Assembly (NCBI GenBank): GCA_947367345.1
Contig: CANBDL010000004.1
Location: 1-43,842 of the forward strand
From: an uncultured Alphaproteobacteria bacterium
GTDB lineage: Bacteria > Pseudomonadota > Alphaproteobacteria > RUG11792
Direction: 5' to 3'
Length of the DNA: 43,842 nucleotides
Position 1 is the first letter of the stretch; each line of letters begins with the position of its first letter. This document shows positions 1-9,835 of the stretch, in pieces. Made by a program: the position numbers and the translations under genes. The notes beneath the pieces were generated by a model. It was not told the origin of the DNA. It saw only the letters and a program-made list of their open reading frames with translations, and made no database searches.

Positions 1-18
1 GTATATTTTATATAACTA

Positions 19-76
19 TATTGTGTTGTTTGTATTGTTAAGCTATTTTTTTGTTATAGCTCAATACAACACAATA
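19..76. repeat. Imperfect inverted repeat able to form a long hairpin
   Basis: Perfect 11-bp arms (TATTGTGTTGT at 19-29 and ACAACACAATA at 66-76) enclose a second 6-bp pair (AGCTAT at 41-46, ATAGCT at 56-61) around a T-rich loop. The stem as a whole has a small bulge. It lies upstream of the plsC promoter, so it may be the 3' end or terminator of a gene left of the window. No clean T-run follows the outer stem on either strand. Confidence 0.5.
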
Positions 77-99
77 AAAAATAATCATAATAAATTCGA

Positions 100-128
100 T
101 TGACCTCTACAAAAATATACATTATAAT
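100..128 (+). promoter_or_regulatory. Promoter of plsC
   Basis: A -35 TTGACC (100-105), a 17-nt spacer and a perfect -10 TATAAT (123-128) predict a start near 135, about 24 nt before the plsC ATG. This is one of the few promoters in the window without a TG upstream of the -10, and it has a good -35 instead. Confidence 0.6.
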
Positions 129-158
129 TAACAATAAAACCATAAACCAAGCATATTA

Positions 159-881
159 ATGAAAATTTTAATCAATACGCGTAACTTCATAGGCTCCATA
201 CTCTTCAACATATTCTTTTGGACGTATTTCATGATAATTGTTGTAGTTCTTATTCCGTTGTATTGTGTGTTTTCATATAAAACGATGAGAATTATTGCAT
301 ACAAATCAACAGCAAAAGCAATGCATGTTTTGTTGCGGATTTTTCTTGGAATAAAATATGAGGTCACAGGCCTTGAAAACGTGTCTGGCCAGTGCATTAT
401 AGGCGCAAATCACCAATCTATGTGGGAAACCCTTGCTGTACCGGATGCAATTAGTGACACGAAAGACATATCTGTCGTTGTAAAGAAGGAGTTGGGCGAT
501 ACTCTTTTATTTGGTATTCATATGAAGAATTTAAGAAATATAGCTATAGATAGGTCGAAGCCTGTATTTGCTTTGAAGACTTTATTGTCGTGTGGGTCTG
601 AGGCAAAAAACTCGGGAGATTCTATACTAATATTTGTGACCGGCACAAGGACCCAGGAGCAAGATGGGTCAGGGCATAAGGTTGGTGTGTATGCCCTGTA
701 TAAGAATTTAGGTTTACCTGTAGTGCCATGTCGAATAGACTCTGGCAAATGTTGGGGCAAACAATCGTTTTTCAAAAGATGCGGCACTATACACGCGAAC
801 TTTATGAAACCAATACAGCCAGGGCTATCACGAGAAGAGTTTGACGAAGTTATGTCAAAAAGTTTCTCTGATATCATTTAA
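159..881 (+). CDS. plsC: 1-acyl-sn-glycerol-3-phosphate acyltransferase (PlsC family)
   Basis: This enzyme family adds the second acyl chain to lysophosphatidic acid, giving phosphatidic acid for membrane lipid synthesis. The 240-residue product begins with a hydrophobic N-terminal segment (about residues 10-40). The acceptor motif NHQSMWET (H-x4-E variant) follows near residue 84, and the IxRS-type motif AIDRS near 130. The third block normally reads FPEGTR but here reads FVTGTRTQ, so the usual glutamate is replaced by threonine. A later VVPCRID block matches the family's proline block. Length is normal. The ATG at 159 sits about 24 nt after the predicted transcription start with no clear Shine-Dalgarno sequence. 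It converges on bioD, ending 49 bp from it. The family call is firm. Activity is less certain because of the altered third block. Confidence 0.85.
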   Translation: MKILINTRNFIGSILFNIFFWTYFMIIVVVLIPLYCVFSYKTMRIIAYKSTAKAMHVLLRIFLGIKYEVTGLENVSGQCIIGANHQSMWETLAVPDAISDTKDISVVVKKELGDTLLFGIHMKNLRNIAIDRSKPVFALKTLLSCGSEAKNSGDSILIFVTGTRTQEQDGSGHKVGVYALYKNLGLPVVPCRIDSGKCWGKQSFFKRCGTIHANFMKPIQPGLSREEFDEVMSKSFSDII

Positions 882-930
882 TTTTGTTGGATTTGTTGTT
901 GTTTGCTGCATTGTAACGGCTTTACTTGCA

Positions 931-2593
<1,663 letters not shown>

Positions 2594-2633
2594 TCAATAC
2601 GCCGACAATAAATAATTTTGTTGTAACTGCAAT

Positions 2634-2642
2634 ATTTTAACA
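2634..2642 (-). promoter_or_regulatory. Extended -10 promoter of obgE
   Basis: TGTTAAAAT on the minus strand forms an extended -10. A weak TTGTGA (19-nt spacing) is the only -35 candidate. The predicted start is about 45 nt before the obgE ATG. Confidence 0.45.
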
Positions 2643-2770
2643 CATATGTTAGCAGGAATCACAACGAGAGAAACCTTGTGTCTGTATTGTGGCCGGAATA
2701 GCTGCACGCGCATTGATAAACATTTGAAAAATTTAATCTAGAAAACTATAGGAGTAAATAAAAATCAACA

Positions 2771-2820
2771 AAATCGCCATCAAATTTAATGAATACATAG
2801 ATAATACATGATGACGATTT
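2771..2820 (-). terminator. Stem-loop downstream of the small exported gene
   Basis: Arms of 12 nt (2771-2782 and 2809-2820) flank a 26-nt loop. In minus-strand RNA all 12 positions pair, one as G-U. In plus-strand RNA the same position is a C-A mismatch. That asymmetry suggests the structure works in the minus transcript, just past the stop at 2841, and it is followed by a T-rich stretch. The large loop makes it an atypical terminator. Confidence 0.4.
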
Positions 2821-2840
2821 GGTGAATTTTTATTAATTTA

Positions 2841-3050
2841 TTAGTTTAGTTGTAATTGTATATGGTCATTGCTATACTGTCTCATGTCTCCTGTTGCGCT
2901 GTTATTAACTTTCTTGGTTGTGATGCATTTGTTTTCGCCGCATGATGTATTTGGAGAAATTGTTTCTTTGTTTTCGTTAAACCTGTAGCTACAATCAACT
3001 GTTAAGACGTTTACGCTTGCGGCAAGAGCAATTTTGTATACCAGTTTCAT
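2841..3050 (-). CDS. Small exported protein, unknown function
   Basis: A 69-residue protein that I do not recognise. The N-terminus (MKLVYKIALAASVNVLTVDC) looks like a signal peptide: two lysines, a hydrophobic stretch, then a cysteine that could act as a weak lipobox, although VDC is not a classical one. The mature part is polar, rich in Asn, Ser and Thr, and has further cysteines (SCGENKC). The ATG at 3050 is chosen over a TTG two codons upstream because the Shine-Dalgarno AAAGGAG is six bases before this ATG and would touch the TTG. A promoter with a perfect TTGACA lies upstream and a stem-loop downstream, so this appears to be a well-expressed single gene. Confidence 0.6.
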   Translation of the reverse strand: MKLVYKIALAASVNVLTVDCSYRFNENKETISPNTSCGENKCITTKKVNNSATGDMRQYSNDHIQLQLN

Positions 3051-3087
3051 CTTCAACTCCTTTAAAAAATAATCTAACTACTCTTAT

Positions 3088-3116
3088 ATACTATAACAAA
3101 GTATAACTAATGTCAA
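3088..3116 (-). promoter_or_regulatory. Promoter of the small exported gene
   Basis: Perfect -35 TTGACA (3111-3116, minus strand) with TAGTAT 17 nt downstream. An alternative extended -10, TGTTATAGT, overlaps it with a 15-nt spacing. It is placed between the atpC stop and the small gene. Confidence 0.5.
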
Positions 3117-3153
3117 TACTTACTAATATTTATTTATAAATAATATAAGTATT
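3115..3153 (-). repeat. AT-rich inverted repeat after atpC
   Basis: Arms AATACTTA (3115-3122) and TAAGTATT (3146-3153) sit directly after the atpC stop and run into the -35 of the next promoter. A weak 3'-end hairpin of the frr-fzlA-atpC transcript is plausible, but no T-run follows. Confidence 0.35.
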
Positions 3154-3155
3154 TT

Positions 3156-3401
3156 TTAATTGTTACAATATTTCAAGACTACTCGTGTTTGCGATCCATC
3201 CGTATACAAGAAGCCATCATCAAAAGAGATGTTGTGGGTATTGCCAGCTTCGTCTCGATACTGTAGAAATTCTTTTACTTGGGCAATTAGATTCTGATGC
3301 TTGTCAAGTATTTCAAGATTACCGTTATCCGTCTTTGTTGTAATGGAAGATGCATTGCAATTGCAGACAACTTCTTCGTTTAGAAAAACAATTAGCTCCA
3401 T
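3156..3401 (-). CDS. atpC: ATP synthase F1 epsilon subunit, short form (probable)
   Basis: The 81-residue product matches the N-terminal beta-sandwich of F1 epsilon. It starts with a short beta strand and a V-x-C-N segment, continues with DNGNLEILDKHQNLIAQVKE (equivalent to the DGxxGILPxHxPLIAxL element), and ends in a glycine-turn strand (DDGFLYTDGSQTRVVLKY, like GGFxxVxxxxVxVL). The C-terminal helical hairpin of longer epsilons, which inhibits ATP hydrolysis, is absent. Other alphaproteobacteria also have short forms, but this one is very short. It is the last gene of a frr-fzlA-atpC unit, 18 bp after fzlA, and far from atpG at the other end of the window. The main alternative is a lineage-specific protein with chance resemblance. 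Confidence 0.65.
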   Translation of the reverse strand: MELIVFLNEEVVCNCNASSITTKTDNGNLEILDKHQNLIAQVKEFLQYRDEAGNTHNISFDDGFLYTDGSQTRVVLKYCNN

Positions 3402-3419
3402 AGTTTACTCCAAAAAAAA

Positions 3420-4088
3420 TTAGAAATCCAGCAGATTGTAGAATCGTGATGGTTGAAGATTCTTCAAGACATCGTCGTACAGTTTATAAAAATTTCTGCG
3501 AGATTTAATTTTTAAATACCAAGTTTTTAAATCGTATAGACTGGACCATTGTATATATCCGAAGTAATCAATTGTTGAAAGAAAAGATGCCGCTAAAATG
3601 TCGGCCATAGAAATAGATCCGTTAACAATATAGCCGTTATTCTTGTCTATCATATGCGTCATTTTGGATATGTTAATATGTAATATATCTAATACTCTAT
3701 TTATTTTAATTGTATCTACGCTTTTTTTGTGCACAAATACTGCATGTAGTCTTTCTTCTACTATCTGTTTGCATAGAAGAGATATATTGTCTTCTACCCA
3801 GTCGCAGGATTGCAATACATCTAATCTCGCTTGCAAGTCCTTGGGAAATAAAGTATTTTTGCAGTATTTAATGTTAAGATACTCAATAATAGCACTGCGA
3901 CCCTCAATAGATCTATGTCCATCGAATATAGTAGGGTAGTTATGTATTTTGCAGAACGCTGAGCATTCCTTACTCATGTTCCATGGAGTTTGATGGGAAA
4001 TATCAAAATCCACAGAGTTTTCTTCCATTAAGAACCTAATAGTTCTTGAGTAGCCGCAAAACATATAGTAGTACAGTATGCAATTCAT
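3420..4088 (-). CDS. fzlA: FzlA-like GST-fold protein (FtsZ-binding division factor)
   Basis: A 222-residue glutathione-S-transferase fold. The N-terminal thioredoxin-like domain starts LYYYMFCGYSRTIRFLMEE, and its cis-proline and SAIIEYL segment resemble the GST glutathione site. The C-terminal helical domain carries GSISMADILAASFLSTIDYF, a WYLKIKSRRNFY segment, and ends FYNLLDF. The IKSR segment and the aromatic-LDF terminus are what I know from alphaproteobacterial FzlA, which binds and curves FtsZ filaments and is needed for constriction. Enzymatic GST activity is therefore unlikely to be its main role. It lies 12 bp after frr and 18 bp before atpC in an apparent operon, and ftsZ is also in this window. 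The alternative is a generic GST. Confidence 0.78.
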   Translation of the reverse strand: MNCILYYYMFCGYSRTIRFLMEENSVDFDISHQTPWNMSKECSAFCKIHNYPTIFDGHRSIEGRSAIIEYLNIKYCKNTLFPKDLQARLDVLQSCDWVEDNISLLCKQIVEERLHAVFVHKKSVDTIKINRVLDILHINISKMTHMIDKNNGYIVNGSISMADILAASFLSTIDYFGYIQWSSLYDLKTWYLKIKSRRNFYKLYDDVLKNLQPSRFYNLLDF

Positions 4089-4100
4089 AGCAATCTATTA

Positions 4101-4655
4101 TCAATTTTGCATAATATCTTTTTCTTTTTCGGACAGCATCTCATCTATTTTTGCAACATAATGCTTTGTGTATTCTTCGATTTTATCACTCAGCTTATGC
4201 ATATCGTCTTTACCTATATCTCCGTTTTTCTCCATATTTTTTATGCTATTCATGCCATCTTTTCTAACGTTTCTGATTGCTATCTTAGAATCCTCAGCAT
4301 AGCGTGCAACCATCTTGACAAGTTCCTGGCGTCTTTCTGATGACAAGGGCGGTACAGGCACTCTTATAGAATTGCCTTCTGTCATTGGATTAAACCCACC
4401 ACCGCATTCCTTGATTGCTTTCTCAACAGCTTTGACATTTGATACGTCCCATACATTAACGGACAACATTCTGGGGTCAACAACTGATACTGATGCTACC
4501 TGAGTTATAGATACCATAGAGCCGTAGACATCAACTTTAATTGGCTCCAATATACCGATATTTGCTCTGCCTGCCCGTACGCCAGACAACTCTTTCGCGA
4601 ACGCGTCAACTGTGGCTTGCATTTTGTGTTTTGTTTTGTCAAGTACGCTATCCAT
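4101..4655 (-). CDS. frr: Ribosome recycling factor
   Basis: RRF splits the post-termination 70S ribosome together with EF-G. The 184-residue length is standard. Family landmarks are FAKELSGVRAGRANIGILEPIKVDVYGS, then the PLSSERRQELVKMVARYAEDSKIAIRNVRKD segment and a helical C-terminus. Usually pyrH lies upstream of frr. Here it does not, and frr instead leads a unit with fzlA and atpC. A TGATATAAT element about 30 nt upstream of the ATG is the likely promoter. Confidence 0.97.
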   Translation of the reverse strand: MDSVLDKTKHKMQATVDAFAKELSGVRAGRANIGILEPIKVDVYGSMVSITQVASVSVVDPRMLSVNVWDVSNVKAVEKAIKECGGGFNPMTEGNSIRVPVPPLSSERRQELVKMVARYAEDSKIAIRNVRKDGMNSIKNMEKNGDIGKDDMHKLSDKIEEYTKHYVAKIDEMLSEKEKDIMQN

Positions 4656-4683
4656 AAAAAACCACGATCAAAGTAACAATGTT

Positions 4684-4692
4684 ATTATATCA
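4684..4692 (-). promoter_or_regulatory. Extended -10 promoter of frr-fzlA-atpC
   Basis: TGATATAAT on the minus strand has a consensus -10 with TG extension and no convincing -35. The predicted leader is about 22 nt. Confidence 0.45.
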
Positions 4693-4811
4693 CAGAAACA
4701 ATGTTATGTGAGGTACTTGTATTTAGTTGCATTGCTTTGTATGGTATTTTCAAATTGATTGGCGAAAACAAACAATAAAACTTGGTTGAAGAACGTGTTT
4801 GCAGGTTCTTG

Positions 4812-6065
4812 TTAAATAAAACCTCCAATCTTTTCCTTTACATTTTGAATGTATTCTCTAGAGTATATTATTCTTAGAATATCGGAAATTGAGTTTTTGC
4901 CCATAATTGACAGCCAGAACATACGCCTTGCAATTATCAAAAATAATGGGCTGAGTGCCAATGAGATTGCCGTAACGCATATGATAAGTTTTCTGCTATC
5001 GTGGTTAATTATTTGAACAGAAATAGCCTTCTCGGATAATATAAACGAAAATTCGCCTAGTTGAGCGAGTATTATTCCTAGACCAACGGATTTCGCAAGC
5101 TTTATTCGGAACATCATGAATAATAGTGTATTAATAACGATTTTGCATGATGTCAGTAGTATAAGAGTAGATATTACAAGGAAAAAATGTTTATATAGGT
5201 ATTTCAAGTCAAACATCATTCCGACCGATATGAAAAATACCATGAGCAAAATACTTTGTATCGGTACTATTGTTTCTATGATGGCATGCCTGTCTTTTAT
5301 TATATTTCCTATCAAAAGCCCAACCAAAAATGCGCCATAAGCTTCAGACAGACCTATCTTGGTAACTAGAAACGCTGATATAAAACAGAGGGATAGCGCT
5401 ATAACGGGTGTCAATTCCTGGTTACTTGAAAAATAAGCTCCGGAAAAAGTAATCTTCTTGTTGCTGCTTAGATATTTCATTATTGCTGCAATTATGATGA
5501 TAGCAGATGATACAACTGTAACCATTTTCCAGTTAAACTGCGGGGTTCCGTTTTTGAAGCTGTCCATGATAAGCATCATTGGCACAACAGCTATGTCCTG
5601 TGATATCAGAATTCCCATCGTGATGTGTCCAATATCAGTCTTTGATTCGTTCATAGAATCTAATATTTTTACTATTGCAGCAGTAGAAGAAAGCGATGCT
5701 ATAAAAGCATATAGTAACGAAACGCCTGTATTTACTCCTGATATCTTTGTAAATAATATTGCAAGACATGAATTTAACGTAACCTGCAGAACGGTAAATG
5801 CAGTTGGGATTTTCCACATCGCCATAAAAGATTTTACATTCAAATCAAGCCCTATGACAAACATCAAAAGAAGTATGCCGAGTTCAGAGTAGAACGCCAC
5901 TTGATCCTCAGATGTTATGAATCTAAGTACGTTTGGGCCAACCAGTACTCCGGCCATAATATACCCTATCAAAACAGGCTGTCTAGCTCTGTTAAGCAAA
6001 ATTCCTGATATGGCAGCTATCACAAGGACTACTGTCAGATGTGTGAAGATGTATGATTCGTTCAT
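4812..6065 (-). CDS. Monovalent cation:proton antiporter, CPA2 (KefB/Na+-H+ exchanger) family
   Basis: A 417-residue integral membrane protein with about 12 hydrophobic segments and no soluble domain of note. The opening helices (ISGILLNRARQPVLIGYIMAGVLVGP) and the FVIGLDLNVKSF segment are typical of the CPA2 exchanger domain. ASLSSTAAIVKIL and EAYGAFLVGLLIGN correspond to the ion-path helices. Full-length Kef proteins carry a C-terminal RCK/TrkA-N regulatory domain, which is absent here, so this is an exchanger core only. Likely roles are cation and pH homeostasis; the ion is not predictable. The ATG is only 22 bp from the divergent dnaG start. The best -10 (TGATACAAT) ends 6 nt before the ATG, suggesting a leaderless transcript. 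Confidence 0.85.
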   Translation of the reverse strand: MNESYIFTHLTVVLVIAAISGILLNRARQPVLIGYIMAGVLVGPNVLRFITSEDQVAFYSELGILLLMFVIGLDLNVKSFMAMWKIPTAFTVLQVTLNSCLAILFTKISGVNTGVSLLYAFIASLSSTAAIVKILDSMNESKTDIGHITMGILISQDIAVVPMMLIMDSFKNGTPQFNWKMVTVVSSAIIIIAAIMKYLSSNKKITFSGAYFSSNQELTPVIALSLCFISAFLVTKIGLSEAYGAFLVGLLIGNIIKDRHAIIETIVPIQSILLMVFFISVGMMFDLKYLYKHFFLVISTLILLTSCKIVINTLLFMMFRIKLAKSVGLGIILAQLGEFSFILSEKAISVQIINHDSRKLIICVTAISLALSPLFLIIARRMFWLSIMGKNSISDILRIIYSREYIQNVKEKIGGFI

Positions 6066-6071
6066 AGCTTT

Positions 6072-6080
6072 ATTGTATCA
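6072..6080 (-). promoter_or_regulatory. Extended -10 for the antiporter, implying a leaderless mRNA
   Basis: TGATACAAT on the minus strand ends 6 nt before the antiporter ATG, so transcription should begin at or next to the A of ATG. No Shine-Dalgarno fits in this space. The next in-frame Met lies inside a membrane helix. Confidence 0.4.
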
Positions 6081-6087
6081 TATAACT

Positions 6088-7758
6088 ATGATAAAAATTG
6101 ACACAAAAAACATAGTATCTGAAATCAAGGAGAGGCTGCAGCTTTCCAGCGTGGTGTCCATGGATACAAGGTTGGTCAAAAGGGGCTCCCAGTATGTTGG
6201 GTCTTGTCCTCTTCATCAGGAAAAAACAGCATCATTCTTTGTAAATGACAGTATTGGATCGTATTTCTGCTTTGGGTGTAGAGAATTTGGCGATGTAGTA
6301 CAGTATATTATTAAAAAACGTAATGTAAATTTTAGTCAAGCTATAGATATACTTGCAGAAATGGCCGGTATACAAAAACAAGATATACGGAAAAATAGCA
6401 TCAAGCATCGTCAATTAGATATGCTTAATATTGCGTCAGAATTCTACAAAGAACAGCTCATGCACAACGACAAAATATTGGAATACTGCAAATCACGTAA
6501 TATAGATATGAGATCTATAGAGACATTTTGCATAGGATATTCTGGCAACTTTCCCGAATTATTAGAAAAAATCAAAGCAAGCGGGTATTCTCAAAATGAA
6601 ATCAGGGATCTGGGTCTTGAAAAATTTAAAAATAGGTTGATATTTCCAATTACAAATAAATCAGGTAATGTGATTGGTTTTGGCGCAAGAACCTTGGACG
6701 ACAATGTTGTCCCAAAGTATATAAACTCGAATGATTCTGATATATTTCACAAGCAAAATATATTATACGGATATAATGTAGCAGCACGGAATGTTAATAA
6801 AACAAATGGATTTATTGTTGTAGAGGGGTATATTGATGTTATAGCTATGCATCAGTACGGATTCAATACATCAATTGCATCGATGGGTACCAGCTTTGGT
6901 CAAAAGCATTTGCAGAATGTGTGGCAGTATTGCGACAATTGCATCTTGTGTTTTGACGGAGACCTTGCTGGCATGAAGGCTTCAATAAGGGCGTCCTTTC
7001 TTTGTATAGAGCACGTAAAGCCAGGGAAGAATATTAAGATTTGTTGTATGCCGGACGGAGAAGACCCGGCATCGCTTCTGTATAGTAAAGGCCCAGAAAA
7101 GATGCGAGAAATTCTTGATGCATCTAGCTATTTGTCAGATTTTATATGGAATTATTACTCTGATTTGTATAGTAAAATAACTGTTAAAACTCCTGAAGCC
7201 ATAGCAATGTGGAAAAGAGAAATTTACGACATGATTGATCGCATACAGGATAAAAACGTTCAGAGTATATACAAATCTGAATTCAAGGAAAGAATTTATA
7301 AACTAACAAATCCATGGTCAAATACAGATAAGCATAAAAATAACAAAAGTATAGATACTGTTGTAAGTATATCAAATATACGCTTGATTTATGAGTGTGT
7401 TTTGTTGTATTATGTCAGGGAATATGGTAACCGTCTGGATGCTTTTATAGAAAGACTGCAAGAAATACAGTTCAAATCGGATCTTACCCAGAATGCATGT
7501 TATTCCATATTAGATTGCGATTTTGATTCTTATGATTTTGATGAGGTCGAAAGAATAGCTAAGCGATATCATGATTTTGGTTCTAAGGATGAATCAAATA
7601 TAGAGAGCTTTATTTCTGAAATATTTGCATCGCTTCTAGATGACAAATATGATATTGAGTGCATAGAGAGAAATGCCAAGAATGTATTTCTGGTCAAGAG
7701 AGATAGTAGTGATTGGGATAGGCTGAGGAGCCTGAAAAAACAAAAAATAAAACAGTGA
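6088..7758 (+). CDS. dnaG: DNA primase
   Basis: DnaG makes RNA primers for replication. The 556-residue product has an N-terminal CHC2 zinc finger (C40, H43, C61, C64: CPLH...CFGC). The RNA polymerase core follows, with ENRLIFPI-like KNRLIFPITNKSGNVIGFGAR. The TOPRIM motifs are VVEGYIDVIAMHQYGF and FDGDLAGMKA, with the metal-binding acidic residues present. The C-terminal helicase-binding region is recognisable only by position. The ATG at 6088 is chosen because the reading frame upstream lies antisense to the antiporter and the protein starts exactly where the family does. It is followed 6 bp later by rpoD, the ancient macromolecular-synthesis pairing. rpsU is absent. Confidence 0.97.
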   Translation: MIKIDTKNIVSEIKERLQLSSVVSMDTRLVKRGSQYVGSCPLHQEKTASFFVNDSIGSYFCFGCREFGDVVQYIIKKRNVNFSQAIDILAEMAGIQKQDIRKNSIKHRQLDMLNIASEFYKEQLMHNDKILEYCKSRNIDMRSIETFCIGYSGNFPELLEKIKASGYSQNEIRDLGLEKFKNRLIFPITNKSGNVIGFGARTLDDNVVPKYINSNDSDIFHKQNILYGYNVAARNVNKTNGFIVVEGYIDVIAMHQYGFNTSIASMGTSFGQKHLQNVWQYCDNCILCFDGDLAGMKASIRASFLCIEHVKPGKNIKICCMPDGEDPASLLYSKGPEKMREILDASSYLSDFIWNYYSDLYSKITVKTPEAIAMWKREIYDMIDRIQDKNVQSIYKSEFKERIYKLTNPWSNTDKHKNNKSIDTVVSISNIRLIYECVLLYYVREYGNRLDAFIERLQEIQFKSDLTQNACYSILDCDFDSYDFDEVERIAKRYHDFGSKDESNIESFISEIFASLLDDKYDIECIERNAKNVFLVKRDSSDWDRLRSLKKQKIKQ

Positions 7759-7764
7759 GTTGTT

Positions 7765-9645
7765 ATGGCAAAAAATAAAAAAAATACAAGAATTCCAGAA
7801 AATTCTGTCGGTGGTGCGCAATTCGATATTCTGACGGATGATAGCAATGTATTGAATATACTAAAAAATGGCAAAGCAAGAGGTTATATAACATATGAAG
7901 AAATAAACAATGCAATGCCAACATCAAAGTACGATTCAAATGAAGTAGTGATTGTGATGGAGGCTCTAGAGAAGAACAACGTCAAAATCATAAATCACGA
8001 AGACATAGATGCTGAAGAAGAGATTGGCAATTCTGGTATTTGGGATATAGATAATGACAGTAGCGAATCTGACGACAGGGATATAAATAAGGGCACAGAT
8101 ATCTCGGGAGGAGCAAGCGAAGATCCGGTAAAGATGTACCTCAGGGAGATGAGCAATGTTGTTCTTCTCTCAAAAGATGATGAGGTAGAACTGGCAAAGA
8201 GAATAGAGAAGGCTAAGACAAGTATAGTGTCATGTCTTTGTGCTAGCAATATAACAAATCTTACAATACAATCTATACGATCGAAACTTGTAGACAACAT
8301 AATTTTATTATGTGATGTTATAGTTGTAAATGATGCTGGCGACATAAGTGTAGATGATTATGATCAAGACTATGTAAAAGATTCAGATATACAAGATGAC
8401 GATCAAGAAGTATGCAATAATGATGTGATTCGAAAAAAGACTACGTCTCTTATGGGAAAACATATTAAGAACTACGACAAATTGTACAAAATGCAAGAGG
8501 AGTCTGGTTTTGATTTGAAATCACTAGAAGATAACCAGAAATACAGAAAGCTTCTTGATTCTATGGTTGAAAACTTTATGGCTATAGGATTTAATAACAA
8601 GACAGTCAACGAAATGATCCAGTCTCACCTAAGTGCCATAGGAACAATTCCATCAATAGAACGCAAAATAGCAGCGCAATGCGATGCTCTTGGTATTGAC
8701 AGGAAAAATGTGACGCCATATTTTTTGCAGCAAAACTATAATGATGAGTGGCTTCAGTCAATTAAACAGAATGAATCTATGAATAAACTCTATTCTCTTA
8801 ATACACAATATTTTGATGCATTGATAGAAAATACCAGATACTATGAGCAAAAAACTGGGTTGCCATTTGTTGTTTTTAGGGGCCTTATACAGAATATGAA
8901 CAAGTGGCAGGCAGAAGAGGAGAGCGCCAAGAGAGCAATGGTTGAGGCAAACCTTAGGTTAGTCATCTCGATAGCAAAGCGATATACAAATAGAGGGCTT
9001 CAATTCCTGGATCTTATACAGGAGGGAAATATAGGTCTCATGAAGTCTGTAGATAAATTTGAGTATAAGAGGGGGTATAAATTCTCAACATATGCAACAT
9101 GGTGGATTAGGCAGGCCATAACAAGAGCTATTGCGGATCAAGCAAGAACAATACGTGTTCCTGTTCATATGATAGAAACAATTAACAAGCTTATGCGTGT
9201 CTCTAAGCAGCTTATGAGCGATTATGGTAGGGAGCCGACTCATGAAGAAATTGCCGATAAAATTGGTTTATCTGTTGAGAAAGTTAAGAGAATCATAAGA
9301 GTTGCAAAAGATCCTATCAGCTTAGAAAGCCCAATTGGAGACGAAGGGGATAGTCACTTGGGAGACTTTATTGAGGACAAAAACGTATTAACTCCTGCAG
9401 AATCTGCTGTACGTACAGATCTATTGAAGGCAACATCTCAAATCCTTAGTACGTTAAGCGGAAGAGAAGAGAAGGTATTGCGCATGAGATTTGGTATAGG
9501 AATTCATACAGACTATACTCTTGAGGAGGTTGGTCAGCAGTTAAATGTTACTCGTGAACGTATTAGGCAAATAGAGGCCAAGGCAATTAGAAAGCTAAAA
9601 CATCCTACGAGGGCTCGTCGCCTAAGATCATTTCTCAACAATTAA
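7765..9645 (+). CDS. rpoD: RNA polymerase sigma-70 factor RpoD
   Basis: The housekeeping sigma factor, 626 residues. An N-terminal region 1.1 is followed by an acidic stretch (about residues 85-115) and region 1.2 ([15 protein letters not shown]). A long non-conserved region comes next. Region 2 has [27 protein letters not shown] and [15 protein letters not shown], the -10 recognition and melting segment. Region 3 has [13 protein letters not shown]. Region 4 ends with the helix-turn-helix [20 protein letters not shown], which reads the -35. It recognises the promoters of this window, most of which carry an extended -10. Co-transcription with dnaG is very likely. Confidence 0.98.
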   Translation: MAKNKKNTRIPENSVGGAQFDILTDDSNVLNILKNGKARGYITYEEINNAMPTSKYDSNEVVIVMEALEKNNVKIINHEDIDAEEEIGNSGIWDIDNDSSESDDRDINKGTDISGGASEDPVKMYLREMSNVVLLSKDDEVELAKRIEKAKTSIVSCLCASNITNLTIQSIRSKLVDNIILLCDVIVVNDAGDISVDDYDQDYVKDSDIQDDDQEVCNNDVIRKKTTSLMGKHIKNYDKLYKMQEESGFDLKSLEDNQKYRKLLDSMVENFMAIGFNNKTVNEMIQSHLSAIGTIPSIERKIAAQCDALGIDRKNVTPYFLQQNYNDEWLQSIKQNESMNKLYSLNTQYFDALIENTRYYEQKTGLPFVVFRGLIQNMNKWQAEEESAKRAMVEANLRLVISIAKRYTNRGLQFLDLIQEGNIGLMKSVDKFEYKRGYKFSTYATWWIRQAITRAIADQARTIRVPVHMIETINKLMRVSKQLMSDYGREPTHEEIADKIGLSVEKVKRIIRVAKDPISLESPIGDEGDSHLGDFIEDKNVLTPAESAVRTDLLKATSQILSTLSGREEKVLRMRFGIGIHTDYTLEEVGQQLNVTRERIRQIEAKAIRKLKHPTRARRLRSFLNN

Positions 9646-9680
9646 TTCAATTATTTTTTTATTTCTGTTGAGGACTTCTG

Positions 9681-9706
9681 GCAAAAAAGGTTTTGCAAAG
9701 TTTTTT
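9681..9706 (+). terminator. Weak hairpin with T-run after rpoD
   Basis: GCAAAA and TTTTGC form a 6-bp stem with a 4-nt loop (9681-9696), followed four bases later by six Ts. It is the right distance from the rpoD stop for a terminator, though the stem is weak. Confidence 0.4.
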
Positions 9707-9747
9707 GGCTTAGCAGACCCGGAAAACAAGATCAGTAATTGTGTAAC

Positions 9748-9830
9748 CATAATTGTCGAGTGAGGAATTATATTTGTAGCAGGTTAACATATACTGTATG
9801 TATGTTTTGTTCCCACTGTTGACAATTATG
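9748..9830. repeat. Inverted repeat between rpoD and the SH3 gene
   Basis: CATAATTGTC (9748-9757) and GACAATTATG (9821-9830) are perfect 10-bp inverted arms 63 bp apart, in the convergent gap. The rest of the gap (9707-9835) shows no gene. A shared 3'-end structure is possible. Confidence 0.35.
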
Positions 9831-9835
9831 TTTAT

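Noticed and set aside
518-877. 119-residue minus-strand frame inside plsC
   Set aside because: It is antisense to plsC, has no recognisable domain, and plsC has clear motifs and a promoter. The other long frames opposite obgE, clpX, greA, ftsZ and potA were dropped for the same reason.
5917-6087. Upstream extension of dnaG
   Set aside because: These 57 codons are antisense to the antiporter N-terminus, and DnaG homologues begin at the ATG at 6088.
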